NCBI GenBank assembly: GCA_903868595.1
Contig: CAIPVV010000021.1
Span: 62,001 to 126,000, forward strand
Direction of reading: 5' to 3'
DNA: 64,000 bases
Source: an uncultured Pseudomonadota bacterium
GTDB taxonomy: Bacteria > Pseudomonadota > Gammaproteobacteria > Steroidobacterales > Steroidobacteraceae
In this document: one piece after another, positions 1 through 8,559 of the stretch
How positions within the stretch are numbered: the stretch's first letter is position 1
Layout of the letters: the number at the start of each line of letters is the position of its first letter
The notes under the pieces: model-generated
Databases searched by the model: none
Told to the model about the DNA's origin: nothing
What the model saw: the letters and a program-made list of their open reading frames with translations, nothing else
Made by a program: the position numbers and the translations under genes

Positions 1-262
1 CGACCAGCAGCGCATGCAGTGGCGCCTGAGGCTTGCGTCCCGGCGCCCGGATGAGCCCGTCGACCGCCGGCGCCAGGCGCAGGTACCAGCGCAGCGTGCC
101 GGCCAGGATCGCGCGCACGGCGGCGCGCTGGGTGGGCGGCGGCGCGATGCGCTCCAGCGCGTCCTCGGCCGTGCAGCCCTCCGTCACGACCAGGGTCAGC
201 GCGCGTGCCGCCAGCGTCATCGCTTCGGTGCCGGGAGCCAGCGGGGTGGGCGATGCGTTCAT
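1..262 (-). CDS. rsmB: 16S rRNA (cytosine-967 C5)-methyltransferase RsmB, N-terminal part
   Basis: The gene runs off the left edge, so only about the first 87 residues are present and the SAM-binding catalytic domain is outside the window. The visible part is the helical NusB-like RNA-binding domain: a run of Ala/Leu helices followed by the typical 'AGTLRWYLRLAPAVDGLI' segment near residues 54-71. The family methylates C967 of 16S rRNA. The ATG lies inside the stop of fmt (ATGA overlap), so translation is probably coupled. The fmt-rsmB pair in this order is the usual gammaproteobacterial arrangement, which supports the call despite truncation. Confidence 0.85.
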   Translation of the reverse strand, partial: MNASPTPLAPGTEAMTLAARALTLVVTEGCTAEDALERIAPPPTQRAAVRAILAGTLRWYLRLAPAVDGLIRAPGRKPQAPLHALLV

Positions 263-1221
263 TCAAAGACCTTTGTAGACGCCATGACGGCAAGTTGCTC
301 CGCATTGGCGAAGTCGTGGGCAGAAACCTTGCGCCGGCCCGCACGCTGCAACTCGCTCACGCCGAGCACCCCGTCGCTGCCGGCCACGGCCAGGTGGCCC
401 TCGCGCAGGCCCAGGATCGTCCCCGGCGGCGTGGCCGGCGGCGCAGCACCGGGCAGCACGCGGCTGCGCAGGAGCTTCAACGGCTCGCCCAGGTACATCG
501 CCTGCGCGGCGGGCCAGGGGTTGAAGGCACGGATCTGCCGGTCGATGTGCGCCACCGGCTCATGCCAGTGGATCGGCGCCTCGGCCTTGCTGAGCTTCTC
601 GGCGTAGGTGGCGAGGCGGGGGTCCTGGGGACGGGGCGAGAGGCGCCGGGCCGCGACGTCCTCCAGCGACTGCAGGATCAGCCGCGCGCCGAGCGGGGCC
701 AGCGCATCGTGCAACTCGACCGTGGTGGTGTCGGGCCCGATGGTCAGGGGCTCGCTGAGCAGCAGGGCGCCGGTGTCCAGGCCCGCATCCATCTGCATGA
801 TGGTCACGCCGGTCTGGGCATCGCCGGCCAGGATCGCCCGCTGGATCGGCGCCGCGCCGCGCCAGCGCGGCAGCAGCGAGGCGTGGATGTTCAGGCAGCC
901 ATGGCGCGGCAGGTCGAGCACCGGCTGGGGCAGAATCAGCCCGTAGGCAACGACCACCAGCACGTCGGGCTGCCACTGCGCGAGCTGCGCCAGTGCCGCC
1001 TGCGTCTGCGGTGCCTCGCCCTTCAGGCTCAGGGGCTGGGCCAGCGGCAAGCCCCGCGCGAGCGCGAATGCCTTGACCGGGCTGGGGGTCAGGGCGCGGC
1101 CGCGGCCGGCGGGCCGGTCCGGCTGCGTGAGCACGCCGACCACGGGATAGCGTTCGGCGATCGCCGCAAGCGCGAACACTGAGAACTGCGGCGTTCCCGC
1201 AAAGGCTATGCGTAGCGTCAT
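259..1221 (-). CDS. fmt: Methionyl-tRNA formyltransferase
   Basis: Formylates Met-tRNAfMet with 10-formyl-tetrahydrofolate in the cytoplasm before initiation. The 320-residue product has the family's usual length. It begins with the Rossmann strand 'RIAFAGTPQFS', carries the catalytic/formyl-folate signature 'GCLNIHASLLPRWRGAAPIQ' near residues 108-127 and then 'GVTIMQMDAGLDTG'. The C-terminal OB-like tRNA-binding domain follows. It lies between def (37 nt upstream) and rsmB (4-nt overlap), so the three initiation and ribosome genes look like one operon whose peptide deformylase removes the formyl group added here. Confidence 0.97.
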   Translation of the reverse strand: MTLRIAFAGTPQFSVFALAAIAERYPVVGVLTQPDRPAGRGRALTPSPVKAFALARGLPLAQPLSLKGEAPQTQAALAQLAQWQPDVLVVVAYGLILPQPVLDLPRHGCLNIHASLLPRWRGAAPIQRAILAGDAQTGVTIMQMDAGLDTGALLLSEPLTIGPDTTTVELHDALAPLGARLILQSLEDVAARRLSPRPQDPRLATYAEKLSKAEAPIHWHEPVAHIDRQIRAFNPWPAAQAMYLGEPLKLLRSRVLPGAAPPATPPGTILGLREGHLAVAGSDGVLGVSELQRAGRRKVSAHDFANAEQLAVMASTKVFE

Positions 1222-1258
1222 AGGCGATCGCGGCCGGTCGGGCCGCGCACGGTGGGTT

Positions 1259-1804
1259 CTAGAGCGAGGGCGCGCGCTTGGAGGCGCCGCCGCCGCGGCC
1301 CGCGGCGCGCTCGCGCCGCTCCTTGTCGAGCTTCTTGCGGATGCGCTGGCGCTTGAGTTCGGAGAGGTAGTCGACGAACAGTCGACCCTCCAGGTGATCC
1401 ATCTCGTGCTGCAGGCAGACCGCCAGGATGCCTTCCAGGTCCCGCTCGATGACCTTGCCGGTGGCGTCCTGGGCGCGCACCCGCACCCGCTCGGCGCGCT
1501 GCACGTCGTCGTAGATGCCGGGCACCGACAGGCAGCCCTCCTCCCCCAAGGCCTGTCCCTCGCGGCTCAGGATCTGCGGGTTGATGAAGACCTCCCGCTG
1601 GTCGGATTGCTCCGACACGTCGATCACGATCAGGCGCTGGTGCCAGTCCACCTGGGTCGCGGCCAGGCCGATACCGGGTGCGGCGTACATGGTCTCGAAC
1701 AGGTCGTCGATCCGCCGCTGCAAGGCAGCGTCGAAAACGGTCACCGGCAAGGCCTTGGTGCGCAGGCGGGGATCGGGATATTCCAGGATGGGAAGCAGGG
1801 CCAT
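1259..1804 (-). CDS. def: Peptide deformylase
   Basis: Metal hydrolase that removes the N-formyl group from nascent proteins. All three family motifs are present in 181 residues: GIGLAATQV (44-52), EEGCLSVPG (88-96, metal ligand Cys91) and QHEMDH (132-137, ligands His133 and His137, catalytic Glu134). It is first in the minus-strand def-fmt-rsmB set and diverges from the LysM lipoprotein gene. The C-terminus is basic and low in complexity, a common variable tail in this family. Confidence 0.97.
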   Translation of the reverse strand: MALLPILEYPDPRLRTKALPVTVFDAALQRRIDDLFETMYAAPGIGLAATQVDWHQRLIVIDVSEQSDQREVFINPQILSREGQALGEEGCLSVPGIYDDVQRAERVRVRAQDATGKVIERDLEGILAVCLQHEMDHLEGRLFVDYLSELKRQRIRKKLDKERRERAAGRGGGASKRAPSL

Positions 1805-1986
1805 GGCTCGTGTCTCGACTTGAAAATACTGCTACTGTTTCGGCTAATGTGAGGTCACGGCAGGGAATATTCCAGCCGGCCGTGATGGACTCCACAAACT
1901 TGGGCGCATCCGTGTGCGCGGCCGGGGCCCAGAGTTTATAACAGCGGGATCGCGCTCACCCCACCCGCGGATGACAGGAGTGGAAG
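1805..1986. promoter_or_regulatory. Divergent promoter region between def and the LysM gene
   Basis: This 182-nt gap separates two divergent genes and is richer in A/T than its flanks. On the plus strand TATAAC (1937-1942) is a plausible -10 box for the LysM gene, without a convincing -35. AGGAG at 1976-1980 sits six bases before the LysM ATG and fixes that start. On the def side the leader carries GAAACAGTAGCAG (reverse complement of 1829-1841), which recurs upstream of the hypothetical gene starting at 25938. Promoter boundaries are inferred. Confidence 0.4.
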
Positions 1987-3282
1987 ATGGTCTCATTTCA
2001 AGTACTTGCCCGGGCTGACGAGGTCCGGGGCAGCGGCCGCCAGGCCCTGCTGCTGCGCACGGCCGCCTGCGGCCTCGCCCTGCTGCTTGCCTCCGGTTGC
2101 TCGCTGTTCCCGGCGCACGAGACGCCCGCTGCCGCGGCCCCTGCGCCGCGCGTCGCCCACAGCACCGCTCCCGTTGCTACGCAGCAGACTTCCCTGGAGG
2201 CCGCCCTGGCCCGCGGCGACAACGTCCCGGCGTCCCCGGGAACCGCCATGGCAGCGGCCAACGCCCCGGCTGCCAGCACCACCGTGGTGCTGAACCCGAA
2301 TGCCCCCAAGAGCTACACCGTCAAGCGCGGCGACACGCTGTGGGGCATCTCGGCGATGTTCCTGCGCGACCCGTGGCTGTGGCCGGAGATCTGGTACGTC
2401 AACCCGGCGATCCAGAACCCGCACCTTATCTACCCCGGCGACGTGCTGACCCTGGCCTATGGCGCCGACGGCTCGCCGCAGATCCACCTGGAGCGCGGCG
2501 CCGCCGGCCTCAGCGCAGCCACCCGCGTGGAGCCGCTGGCCCGCAGCACCCCGATCGACGGCCCGATCGCCACGATCCCGTACGCGGCGATCGCCAGCTT
2601 CCTGGGCAAGCCATCGCTGATAACCACCGAGCAGGCGCGCCGCGCGCCACACGTGGTGGCCCTGCGCGACCTGCACGTAGCCGTCGGTGCACCGCACACG
2701 GTGTACGTGTCGGGCCTGCAGAAAGCCGCCGCGGGACGCTATAGCGTCGTGCGGCTGGGCGATGCGCTTAAGGATCCGAAGACCGGCAAGCTGCTGGGCT
2801 ACATGGGCATCTACACCGGGACGGCCCGCGTGGAGGAGCCGGCCAAGGTCAGCCGCGCGGTGCTCACCGAATCCACCCGCGAGACCCAGCCGGGCGACCT
2901 GCTGTTCCCGGAAGAGCAGGCCACCAGCGCGGACCTGCTGCCGCATGCCGCGCCGGACCGCCTGGACGGCCAGATCCTCTCGGTGCTGGACGGCGTGTCG
3001 ATGATCGGCCAGTACCAAGTGGTGGCCATCAACCGCGGCACCCGCCAGGGCCTGGAAGCCGGCCACGTGCTGGCCATCGACCAGGCGGGCGAGGTCGTGC
3101 ACGACAAGAGCTGCCTCCAGCGGGCGCAGAGCTGGTGCTTCGGCGGTGGCCCCAAGGTGGCCCTGCCGAGCGAGCGTGCCGGCCCGCTGCTGGTGTTCAA
3201 GACCTACCAAGATGTGAGCTTCGGCCTGACCGTGATGGTCACGGCGCCGGTGCGCGTGGCCGACCACGTGCGCACGCCGTAG
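1987..3282 (+). CDS. LysM-domain lipoprotein
   Basis: Predicted peptidoglycan-binding lipoprotein. The N-terminus has a hydrophobic segment ending in lipobox ASGC (Cys38), then an Ala/Pro-rich linker to about residue 105. A single LysM domain follows (about 109-157, with YTVKRGDTLWGIS and a tryptophan-rich middle). The remaining 270 residues are a conserved-looking C-terminal region with no motif I can name. A LysM protein divergent from def and upstream of dprA-smg-topA is common in Xanthomonadales-like genomes, and here dprA is missing. A strong hairpin terminator closes the gene. The exact function, possibly cell-wall remodelling or surface anchoring, is not shown by the sequence. Confidence 0.88.
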   Translation: MVSFQVLARADEVRGSGRQALLLRTAACGLALLLASGCSLFPAHETPAAAAPAPRVAHSTAPVATQQTSLEAALARGDNVPASPGTAMAAANAPAASTTVVLNPNAPKSYTVKRGDTLWGISAMFLRDPWLWPEIWYVNPAIQNPHLIYPGDVLTLAYGADGSPQIHLERGAAGLSAATRVEPLARSTPIDGPIATIPYAAIASFLGKPSLITTEQARRAPHVVALRDLHVAVGAPHTVYVSGLQKAAAGRYSVVRLGDALKDPKTGKLLGYMGIYTGTARVEEPAKVSRAVLTESTRETQPGDLLFPEEQATSADLLPHAAPDRLDGQILSVLDGVSMIGQYQVVAINRGTRQGLEAGHVLAIDQAGEVVHDKSCLQRAQSWCFGGGPKVALPSERAGPLLVFKTYQDVSFGLTVMVTAPVRVADHVRTP

Positions 3283-3311
3283 CACCCGCTGCGGTCCGGA
3301 TCGCCCCCTGC

Positions 3312-3340
3312 CAGAAGGGCCCGCCTCGCGGGCCCTTCTG
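3312..3340 (+). terminator. Intrinsic terminator after the LysM gene
   Basis: A perfect 12-bp inverted repeat (CAGAAGGGCCCG / CGGGCCCTTCTG) with a five-base loop begins 30 nt after the LysM stop. The T-run that follows is short (CTTTG), so release may be partial. It separates the LysM gene from smg-topA. Confidence 0.8.
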
Positions 3341-3550
3341 CTTTGGGGAGCCCGCAGCGCTGCCCCCCCCGGGCCGATCCCCGGGAGACCCCTGGCGGGG
3401 GGGGCTGACGGCACCCCACGCCCTCTGTCCCCGCGTTCCGCGGGTCGCGCCCTGCCCTCCCGGGCTGAAACCAGCCGTCCGGATCAATTTTTATCTCTTT
3501 TGAAACAATGGGTTGCAATCCCAACGAACCCCCATGACGCGGGGCATCGG

Positions 3551-3580
3551 TTGGACAAGCCCCGGGAAATGCTGTTAGAT
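3551..3580 (+). promoter_or_regulatory. Candidate promoter for smg-topA
   Basis: TTGGAC (3551-3556) and TTAGAT (3575-3580) are separated by 18 bp, a reasonable sigma-70 pair, about 175 nt before smg. The whole 3341-3754 stretch has no supported gene. It holds C8 and G9 homopolymers near 3363-3402 and a short AT-rich run around 3483-3506. The open frame that extends smg upstream through this stretch lacks coding character, so I treat it as leader. Confidence 0.35.
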
Positions 3581-3754
3581 GCGCTCGGCTTCGAGCCGGC
3601 GAGCAGCGCCGAACGGGGCGATCGGACGGGCCTTTCGCCCGGGTCCATTGCCCTCCCCGCTGCCGTACCTCGAATTTCACTGGCGGATCGAACCGCAACC
3701 GAGCCGGCTATTTCGCCAGGCCCGATAAAGCGACCCGGAAAGCGAAAGCGACTG

Positions 3755-4270
3755 ATGAACGGCACCGTCCTGGACATCCTTATTTACGTCTTCGACCGCT
3801 ACATGCTGGACGAAGCCCCCGAGGTCCCCGAGCGCGAGGCGCTGGCCCGGGACCTGGAAAGCGCCGGTTTCGGCGAGGCCAACGTCGAGCGGGCGCTCGA
3901 CTGGCTGGCGGACCTGGCCGGGGAGCGCAACCGCCCCGCGCTGCTCAGCGCCGATGGCACCGATGGCGCCGAGTCGGACGAGGAATCCACCGTCATGCCG
4001 TCCCTGCGCATCTACACGCCGCAGGAACTCTCCCGCCTGACCGTCGACTGCCGCGGACTGCTGCTGTCGCTGGAGCAGGTCGGGATCCTGAGCGCCCAGC
4101 AGCGGGAGATCGTCATCGACCGGCTGCTCGCGCTGGATGCCGAGGATTTCGACCTCGAGCAGGTCAAGTGGGTGGTGCTCATGGTGCTCTCCAGCCAGCC
4201 CGGGCAGGAACAGGCCTGTGCTCGCATGGAAGACCTGGTCTTCGACGAGCCGGAATCGGCAGCTCATTGA
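3755..4270 (+). CDS. smg: Smg family protein (DUF494)
   Basis: A 171-residue acidic protein of the Smg/DUF494 family, whose function is not established. The ATG before NGTVLDILIYVFDRYM was chosen because family members start at this motif; the frame stays open for 85 codons upstream but that part is not family-like. The family pattern is visible: the N-terminal VLDILIYVFDRYM helix, a middle acidic stretch, and the C-terminal 'LEQVKWVVLMVLSSQPG' segment. It is followed 39 nt later by topA, the standard dprA-smg-topA neighbourhood minus dprA. Confidence 0.93.
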   Translation: MNGTVLDILIYVFDRYMLDEAPEVPEREALARDLESAGFGEANVERALDWLADLAGERNRPALLSADGTDGAESDEESTVMPSLRIYTPQELSRLTVDCRGLLLSLEQVGILSAQQREIVIDRLLALDAEDFDLEQVKWVVLMVLSSQPGQEQACARMEDLVFDEPESAAH

Positions 4271-4309
4271 TCTTGGCCGCCTCCTAAGGCTGGCCGGTAA
4301 CACCCGCTC

Positions 4310-6841
4310 ATGGCAGAAAATCTCGTTATCGTGGAATCGCCTGCAAAGGCGAAGACCATCAAGAAGTACCTCGGCAAGGATTTTGAGGTGCTGGCCTCCT
4401 ACGGCCACGTCCGCGACCTGATCCCCAAGGAAGGCGCGATCGACACCGAGCACGACTTCGCGATGAGCTACCGCGTGATCGAGCGCAACGAGAAGCACGT
4501 CGATGCGATCTCCAAGGCGCTGCGCAAGGCCAGCTGCCTGTACCTGGCCACTGACCCTGACCGCGAGGGCGAGGCGATTTCCTGGCACCTGCACGAACTG
4601 CTGAAGGAGCGCGGTGACCTGGAGGGCAAGGAAGTCCACCGCGTGGCCTTCTACGAGATCACTAAGAACGCGATTCGTGCCGCCATCGCCGAGCCGCGCG
4701 GCCTTGCCATGGACCTGGTGAACGCGCAGCAGGCGCGCCGTGCCCTGGACTACCTGGTGGGCTTCAACCTCTCGCCGCTGCTGTGGAAGAAGGTCCGCCA
4801 GGGTCTCTCCGCCGGCCGCGTGCAGAGCCCCGCGCTGCGCATGATCTGCGAGCGCGACGAGGCGATCGAGGCCTTCAAACCCCAGGAATACTGGACGCTG
4901 GACGCCATCGGCGAGCACAGCGAGATCCGCTTCCCGCTCAAGCTGATCGAGTATCGCGGCACCAAGGTCGAGCAGTTCAGCTTCACCAACGAGCGCGACG
5001 CGCGGGAGGTGGAATCCGCGCTCACCGCTGCCGCCGCCGGGGCACTCAAGGTGCTCACCATCGATCGCAAGCAGCGCCGCCGCAACCCGGCGCCGCCGTT
5101 CACGACCTCCACGCTGCAGCAGGAGGCCGCGCGCAAGCTGGGCTTCTCGGCGCAGCGGACCATGCGCTTGGCGCAGCAGCTCTACGAAGGCGTGGACTTC
5201 GGCGAGGGCGCCGTGGGCCTGATCACCTACATGCGTACCGACTCGGTGTCGCTGGCCGCCGAGGCCGTTACCGAGATCCGCGCCACGATCGAGAAGCTCT
5301 TCGGCAAGGAAGGCCTGGCCGAGGAAATCCGCGTCTTCAAGACCAAGTCCAAGAACGCGCAGGAGGCCCACGAGGCCGTGCGCCCGACCTCCGCGGCGAT
5401 CACGCCGGCGATGGTCGAGGGCAAGATAGACGCCGACCAGTACAAGCTCTACGCGCTGGTCTGGAAGCGCGCCGTGGCCTGCCAGATGGCGCACGCGGTG
5501 TTCGACACCGTTGCCGTCGACATGCAGGCAGGCAGCGCCGCAACGCCCGCTGCGCGCCACCTGTTCCGCGCCAACGGCTCCACCCTGGTCAAGCCCGGCT
5601 ACATCGCCGTCTACCAGGAGGGCCGCGACGATGCGGCCGAGGACGACACCGACCATGTGCTGCCTGCAATGCAGGAAGGCGACAAGGTCGTGCTGGCGAG
5701 CCTGAAGGGCGAACAGCACTTCACCGAGCCGCCGCCGCGCTTCTCGGAAGCCTCGCTGGTCAAGGCGCTGGAGGAGCACGGCATCGGCCGCCCCTCCACC
5801 TACGCCTCGATCATCTCGACGCTGAAGGACCGCGAGTACGTGGACATGGACGCGCGGCGCTTCATCGCCACCGACATCGGCAAGATCGTCTGCCGCTTCC
5901 TCACCAAGTACTTCACCCAGTACGTGGAGTACGGCTTCACCGCCGCGATGGAAGATGAGCTGGATGCGATCTCGCGCGGCGAGGAGCCGTGGGTTACGCC
6001 GCTGGAGAAGTTCTGGAAGCCCTTCATCACCCGCGTTGAGGAGATCGAGAAGACCGTCAGCCGCGAGGAAGTGGCGATGGCCCGCGACCTGGGCATCCAC
6101 CCGGTGACGGGCCGCCCGGTGTCGGTGCGCATGGGCCGCTTCGGGCCGTTCGTGCAGGCCGGCACCAAGGACGACGAGGAGAAGCCGAAGTTCGCGGGCC
6201 TGCGCCCCGGACAGAAGATGGACACGATCACGCTGGAGCAGGCGCTGGACCTCTTCCAGCTGCCGCGTACCCTGGGCGCCACGGCCGAGGGCGACACGAT
6301 AACGGTGGCCATCGGCCGCTTCGGCCCGTATGTGAAGTACGGCGCCAAATACGTCTCCCTGAAGGAGGACGACCCGTACACGGTGACGCTGGAGAAGGCG
6401 CTCGAGGTGATCGAGGCCAAGAAGGTCGCCGACGCGAACCGCCTGATCACCGACTTTGGCGTGGATGACATTCAGGTCCTGAACGGCCGCTATGGCCCGT
6501 ACATCACCGACAAGCAGCGCAACGCCCGCATCCCCAAGGACCGCGACCCCAAGTCGCTGACCCTGGAGGAGTGCCGCGCGCTGCTGGCCGCCGCACCCGT
6601 GCGGCCGCAGCGCGGTCGTTTTGGCAAGAAGGGCAAGGCGGCCAAGGCCGCTCCCGCGCCAAAGGCCAAGGTGGCGAAGGCACCCCAGCTCGCCAAGGAA
6701 CCCAAGGGGAAGGTTGCCGCCAAGCCTAAGGCAAAGGCCAAGACCAAGCGCAAGACTGCCGCCAAGGGCAGCACCACCGCTGCCGCGGCCAGCAGCAGCA
6801 AGAGCACGGCCCGCGCCCGGAAATCCGCCGTCGCGGGTTGA
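4310..6841 (+). CDS. topA: DNA topoisomerase I
   Basis: Type IA topoisomerase that relaxes negative supercoils. The product has 843 residues. The N-terminal TOPRIM domain starts at ENLVIVESPAKAKTIKKYLG, with the acidic 'TDPDREGEAISWH' motif near residue 83. The catalytic tyrosine is Tyr307 in GLITYMRTDSV. The C-terminal part has repeated 'GRFGPYVKYG / GRYGPYITD' units instead of classical four-cysteine zinc fingers; I see no such cysteine clusters. It ends in a Lys/Ala-rich low-complexity tail of about 75 residues that probably binds DNA non-specifically. Probably cotranscribed with smg. Confidence 0.98.
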   Translation: MAENLVIVESPAKAKTIKKYLGKDFEVLASYGHVRDLIPKEGAIDTEHDFAMSYRVIERNEKHVDAISKALRKASCLYLATDPDREGEAISWHLHELLKERGDLEGKEVHRVAFYEITKNAIRAAIAEPRGLAMDLVNAQQARRALDYLVGFNLSPLLWKKVRQGLSAGRVQSPALRMICERDEAIEAFKPQEYWTLDAIGEHSEIRFPLKLIEYRGTKVEQFSFTNERDAREVESALTAAAAGALKVLTIDRKQRRRNPAPPFTTSTLQQEAARKLGFSAQRTMRLAQQLYEGVDFGEGAVGLITYMRTDSVSLAAEAVTEIRATIEKLFGKEGLAEEIRVFKTKSKNAQEAHEAVRPTSAAITPAMVEGKIDADQYKLYALVWKRAVACQMAHAVFDTVAVDMQAGSAATPAARHLFRANGSTLVKPGYIAVYQEGRDDAAEDDTDHVLPAMQEGDKVVLASLKGEQHFTEPPPRFSEASLVKALEEHGIGRPSTYASIISTLKDREYVDMDARRFIATDIGKIVCRFLTKYFTQYVEYGFTAAMEDELDAISRGEEPWVTPLEKFWKPFITRVEEIEKTVSREEVAMARDLGIHPVTGRPVSVRMGRFGPFVQAGTKDDEEKPKFAGLRPGQKMDTITLEQALDLFQLPRTLGATAEGDTITVAIGRFGPYVKYGAKYVSLKEDDPYTVTLEKALEVIEAKKVADANRLITDFGVDDIQVLNGRYGPYITDKQRNARIPKDRDPKSLTLEECRALLAAAPVRPQRGRFGKKGKAAKAAPAPKAKVAKAPQLAKEPKGKVAAKPKAKAKTKRKTAAKGSTTAAAASSSKSTARARKSAVAG

Positions 6842-6862
6842 AGGCGCGTTCAGGCCTCCTGA

Positions 6863-7723
6863 ATGCAGTACCGACACAGCTTCCATGCGGGCAACTTCGC
6901 CGACGTGCACAAACACGTCGCGCTGCTGGCCCTGATCGCCTCCCTGCAGCGCAAGGCCAAGGGTTTCTTCTACCTGGACACCCATGGCGGCGGCGGCCTG
7001 TATGACCTGCGCAGCGAGGAGGCGCGGCGTGGCGCGGAGGCCCAGCACGGCTACGAGCGCCTGGCCGCCACAACGCCCCGCAGCGCGGAGATCGACGCCT
7101 ATCTTGCCGCCGTGGCACGTGTGCGTGCGCTCACCGGCGCAGGCACCTACCCCGGCTCGCCGCTGCTGGCGGCCGCGAGCCTGCGCGAGCAGGACCGCGC
7201 CACCAGTATCGAGTTCGTCTCCCAGGAGTCCCGCCACCTGCAGCGCTCGCTGGATGCCATCGCGGCCCTGGCCCCGGTGGCCACGCGCGTGGAGTGCGGC
7301 GACGGCTACGAGCGCCTGGTCGCGCTGATGCCGCCGAAGGAGCGCCGGGCGCTGGTGCTGATCGACCCACCGTACGAGGCGGCCGATGAGTACAACCGCA
7401 TCCTGGCCGTGCTGCCGGAGGCGCTGCGCCGCTTCGACAGCTGCGTGATCGCGGTGTGGTTCCCCATCAAGCGCCAGCGCGACGCCGACCTGTGGCTGGC
7501 CAAGGTCACGCGGCTGCTGGAGCAGCCCACGCTCTGCGCCCAGCTGTGGCTGCACCCGCGTGACTCGGCGGTCGCGCTCAACGGCTCCGGCCTGCTGATC
7601 GTGAACCCGCCCTGGCAGACGGACGTACGCCTGGCCCTGTGGCAGGAGGAGCTGCGCGAGCTGTTGGGCGGCGACGGCAACAGCGGCAGCGAAGTAAAAT
7701 GGCTGGTAAATGAGCGAACCTGA
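6863..7723 (+). CDS. rlmJ: 23S rRNA (adenine-2030 N6)-methyltransferase
   Basis: SAM-dependent enzyme that methylates A2030 of 23S rRNA. The N-terminus MQYRHSFHAGNFADVHKHV is the hallmark of the RlmJ/ComJ family and is followed by FFYLDTHGG. The catalytic N6-adenine methylase motif appears as LVLIDPPYE. At 286 residues it has normal length. It starts 21 nt after topA and overlaps aroE by 14 nt, so topA-rlmJ-aroE may be read through. In other bacteria homologues were linked to use of extracellular DNA as nutrient, which is background rather than evidence here. Confidence 0.96.
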   Translation: MQYRHSFHAGNFADVHKHVALLALIASLQRKAKGFFYLDTHGGGGLYDLRSEEARRGAEAQHGYERLAATTPRSAEIDAYLAAVARVRALTGAGTYPGSPLLAAASLREQDRATSIEFVSQESRHLQRSLDAIAALAPVATRVECGDGYERLVALMPPKERRALVLIDPPYEAADEYNRILAVLPEALRRFDSCVIAVWFPIKRQRDADLWLAKVTRLLEQPTLCAQLWLHPRDSAVALNGSGLLIVNPPWQTDVRLALWQEELRELLGGDGNSGSEVKWLVNERT

Positions 7724-8549
7724 TCGATACGCCGTCATCGGCCACCCCGTCGGGCACAGCCGCTCGCCGTTCATCCATGAACGCTTCGCGCGCCAGGTCG
7801 GCCACAACATCGACTACACCACGATCGACGCCACGCCGGCGCAGTTCGCCCCGGCCGTGCTGCGCTTCTTCGCCGAGGGCGGCAAGGGCCTGAACGTCAC
7901 GCTGCCGCACAAGCAGGCGGCGGTGCACCTGGCCGCGGACCTCACCCCGCGCGCCGAGCACGCGGGCGCGGTGAACACGCTCACCCCCCGCGCCGAGGGC
8001 GGGCTCACCGGCGACAACACCGATGGGCTGGGGCTTACCCGCGACCTGATCTACAACTTCGGCGTCACCGTTGCAGGCCGCCGCGTGCTGCTGCTGGGCG
8101 CCGGTGGCGCCGCGCGCGGCGCGCTGATGCCGCTGCTGGACCTGCAGCCGCGGGAGCTCACCATCGCCAACCGCAGCCCGGCCCGCGCGCTGGAGCTGGC
8201 CGCGGAGTTCGGCCAGGACGGCGAGGTGCACGGCTGCGGCTTTGCGGACCTGCACGGCGCGCCCTACGACCTGGTGATCAACGCCACATCGGCCAGCCTC
8301 GCCAACGAAGTGCTGCCGCTGCCGGCTGGCATCGTGGGCGCGCACACCTTCTGCTACGACATGGCCTACAAGGCCGAAGACACGGCCTTCGTGCGCTGGG
8401 CGCAGCAACGCGGCTGCACCCGCGCGGTGATGGGCCTGGGGATGCTGGTGGAGCAGGCGGCCGAAGCCTTCTTCATCTGGCGCGGCATCCGTCCGGAGAC
8501 CGCCTCGGTGCTGGCCGCGCTCAAGGTGGAACTGGCCGCCGAGGAGTAG
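7710..8549 (+). CDS. aroE: Shikimate dehydrogenase (NADP)
   Basis: Reduces 3-dehydroshikimate to shikimate in chorismate synthesis. It has 279 residues with YAVIGHPVGHSRSP (substrate-binding serines), NVTLPHK (catalytic lysine) and the dinucleotide-binding GAGGAARG loop near residue 130. The NRSP motif after the next strand fits NADP preference. Its start lies inside rlmJ, suggesting translational coupling. The gene converges on the glycerophosphodiesterase gene only 10 nt away. Confidence 0.97.
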   Translation: MSEPDRYAVIGHPVGHSRSPFIHERFARQVGHNIDYTTIDATPAQFAPAVLRFFAEGGKGLNVTLPHKQAAVHLAADLTPRAEHAGAVNTLTPRAEGGLTGDNTDGLGLTRDLIYNFGVTVAGRRVLLLGAGGAARGALMPLLDLQPRELTIANRSPARALELAAEFGQDGEVHGCGFADLHGAPYDLVINATSASLANEVLPLPAGIVGAHTFCYDMAYKAEDTAFVRWAQQRGCTRAVMGLGMLVEQAAEAFFIWRGIRPETASVLAALKVELAAEE

Positions 8550-8559
8550 CGGCGCGCGG

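Noticed and set aside
6600-6840. Repetitive AAGGCC/GCCAAG units at the end of topA
   Set aside because: They code for the Lys/Ala tail of topoisomerase I and keep frame; not a tandem repeat locus.
3677-7810. Very long minus-strand open frame (over 1,300 codons) antisense to smg, topA, rlmJ and part of aroE
   Set aside because: It mirrors the codon bias of the real plus-strand genes and has no recognisable domain; it is a GC-rich shadow frame.
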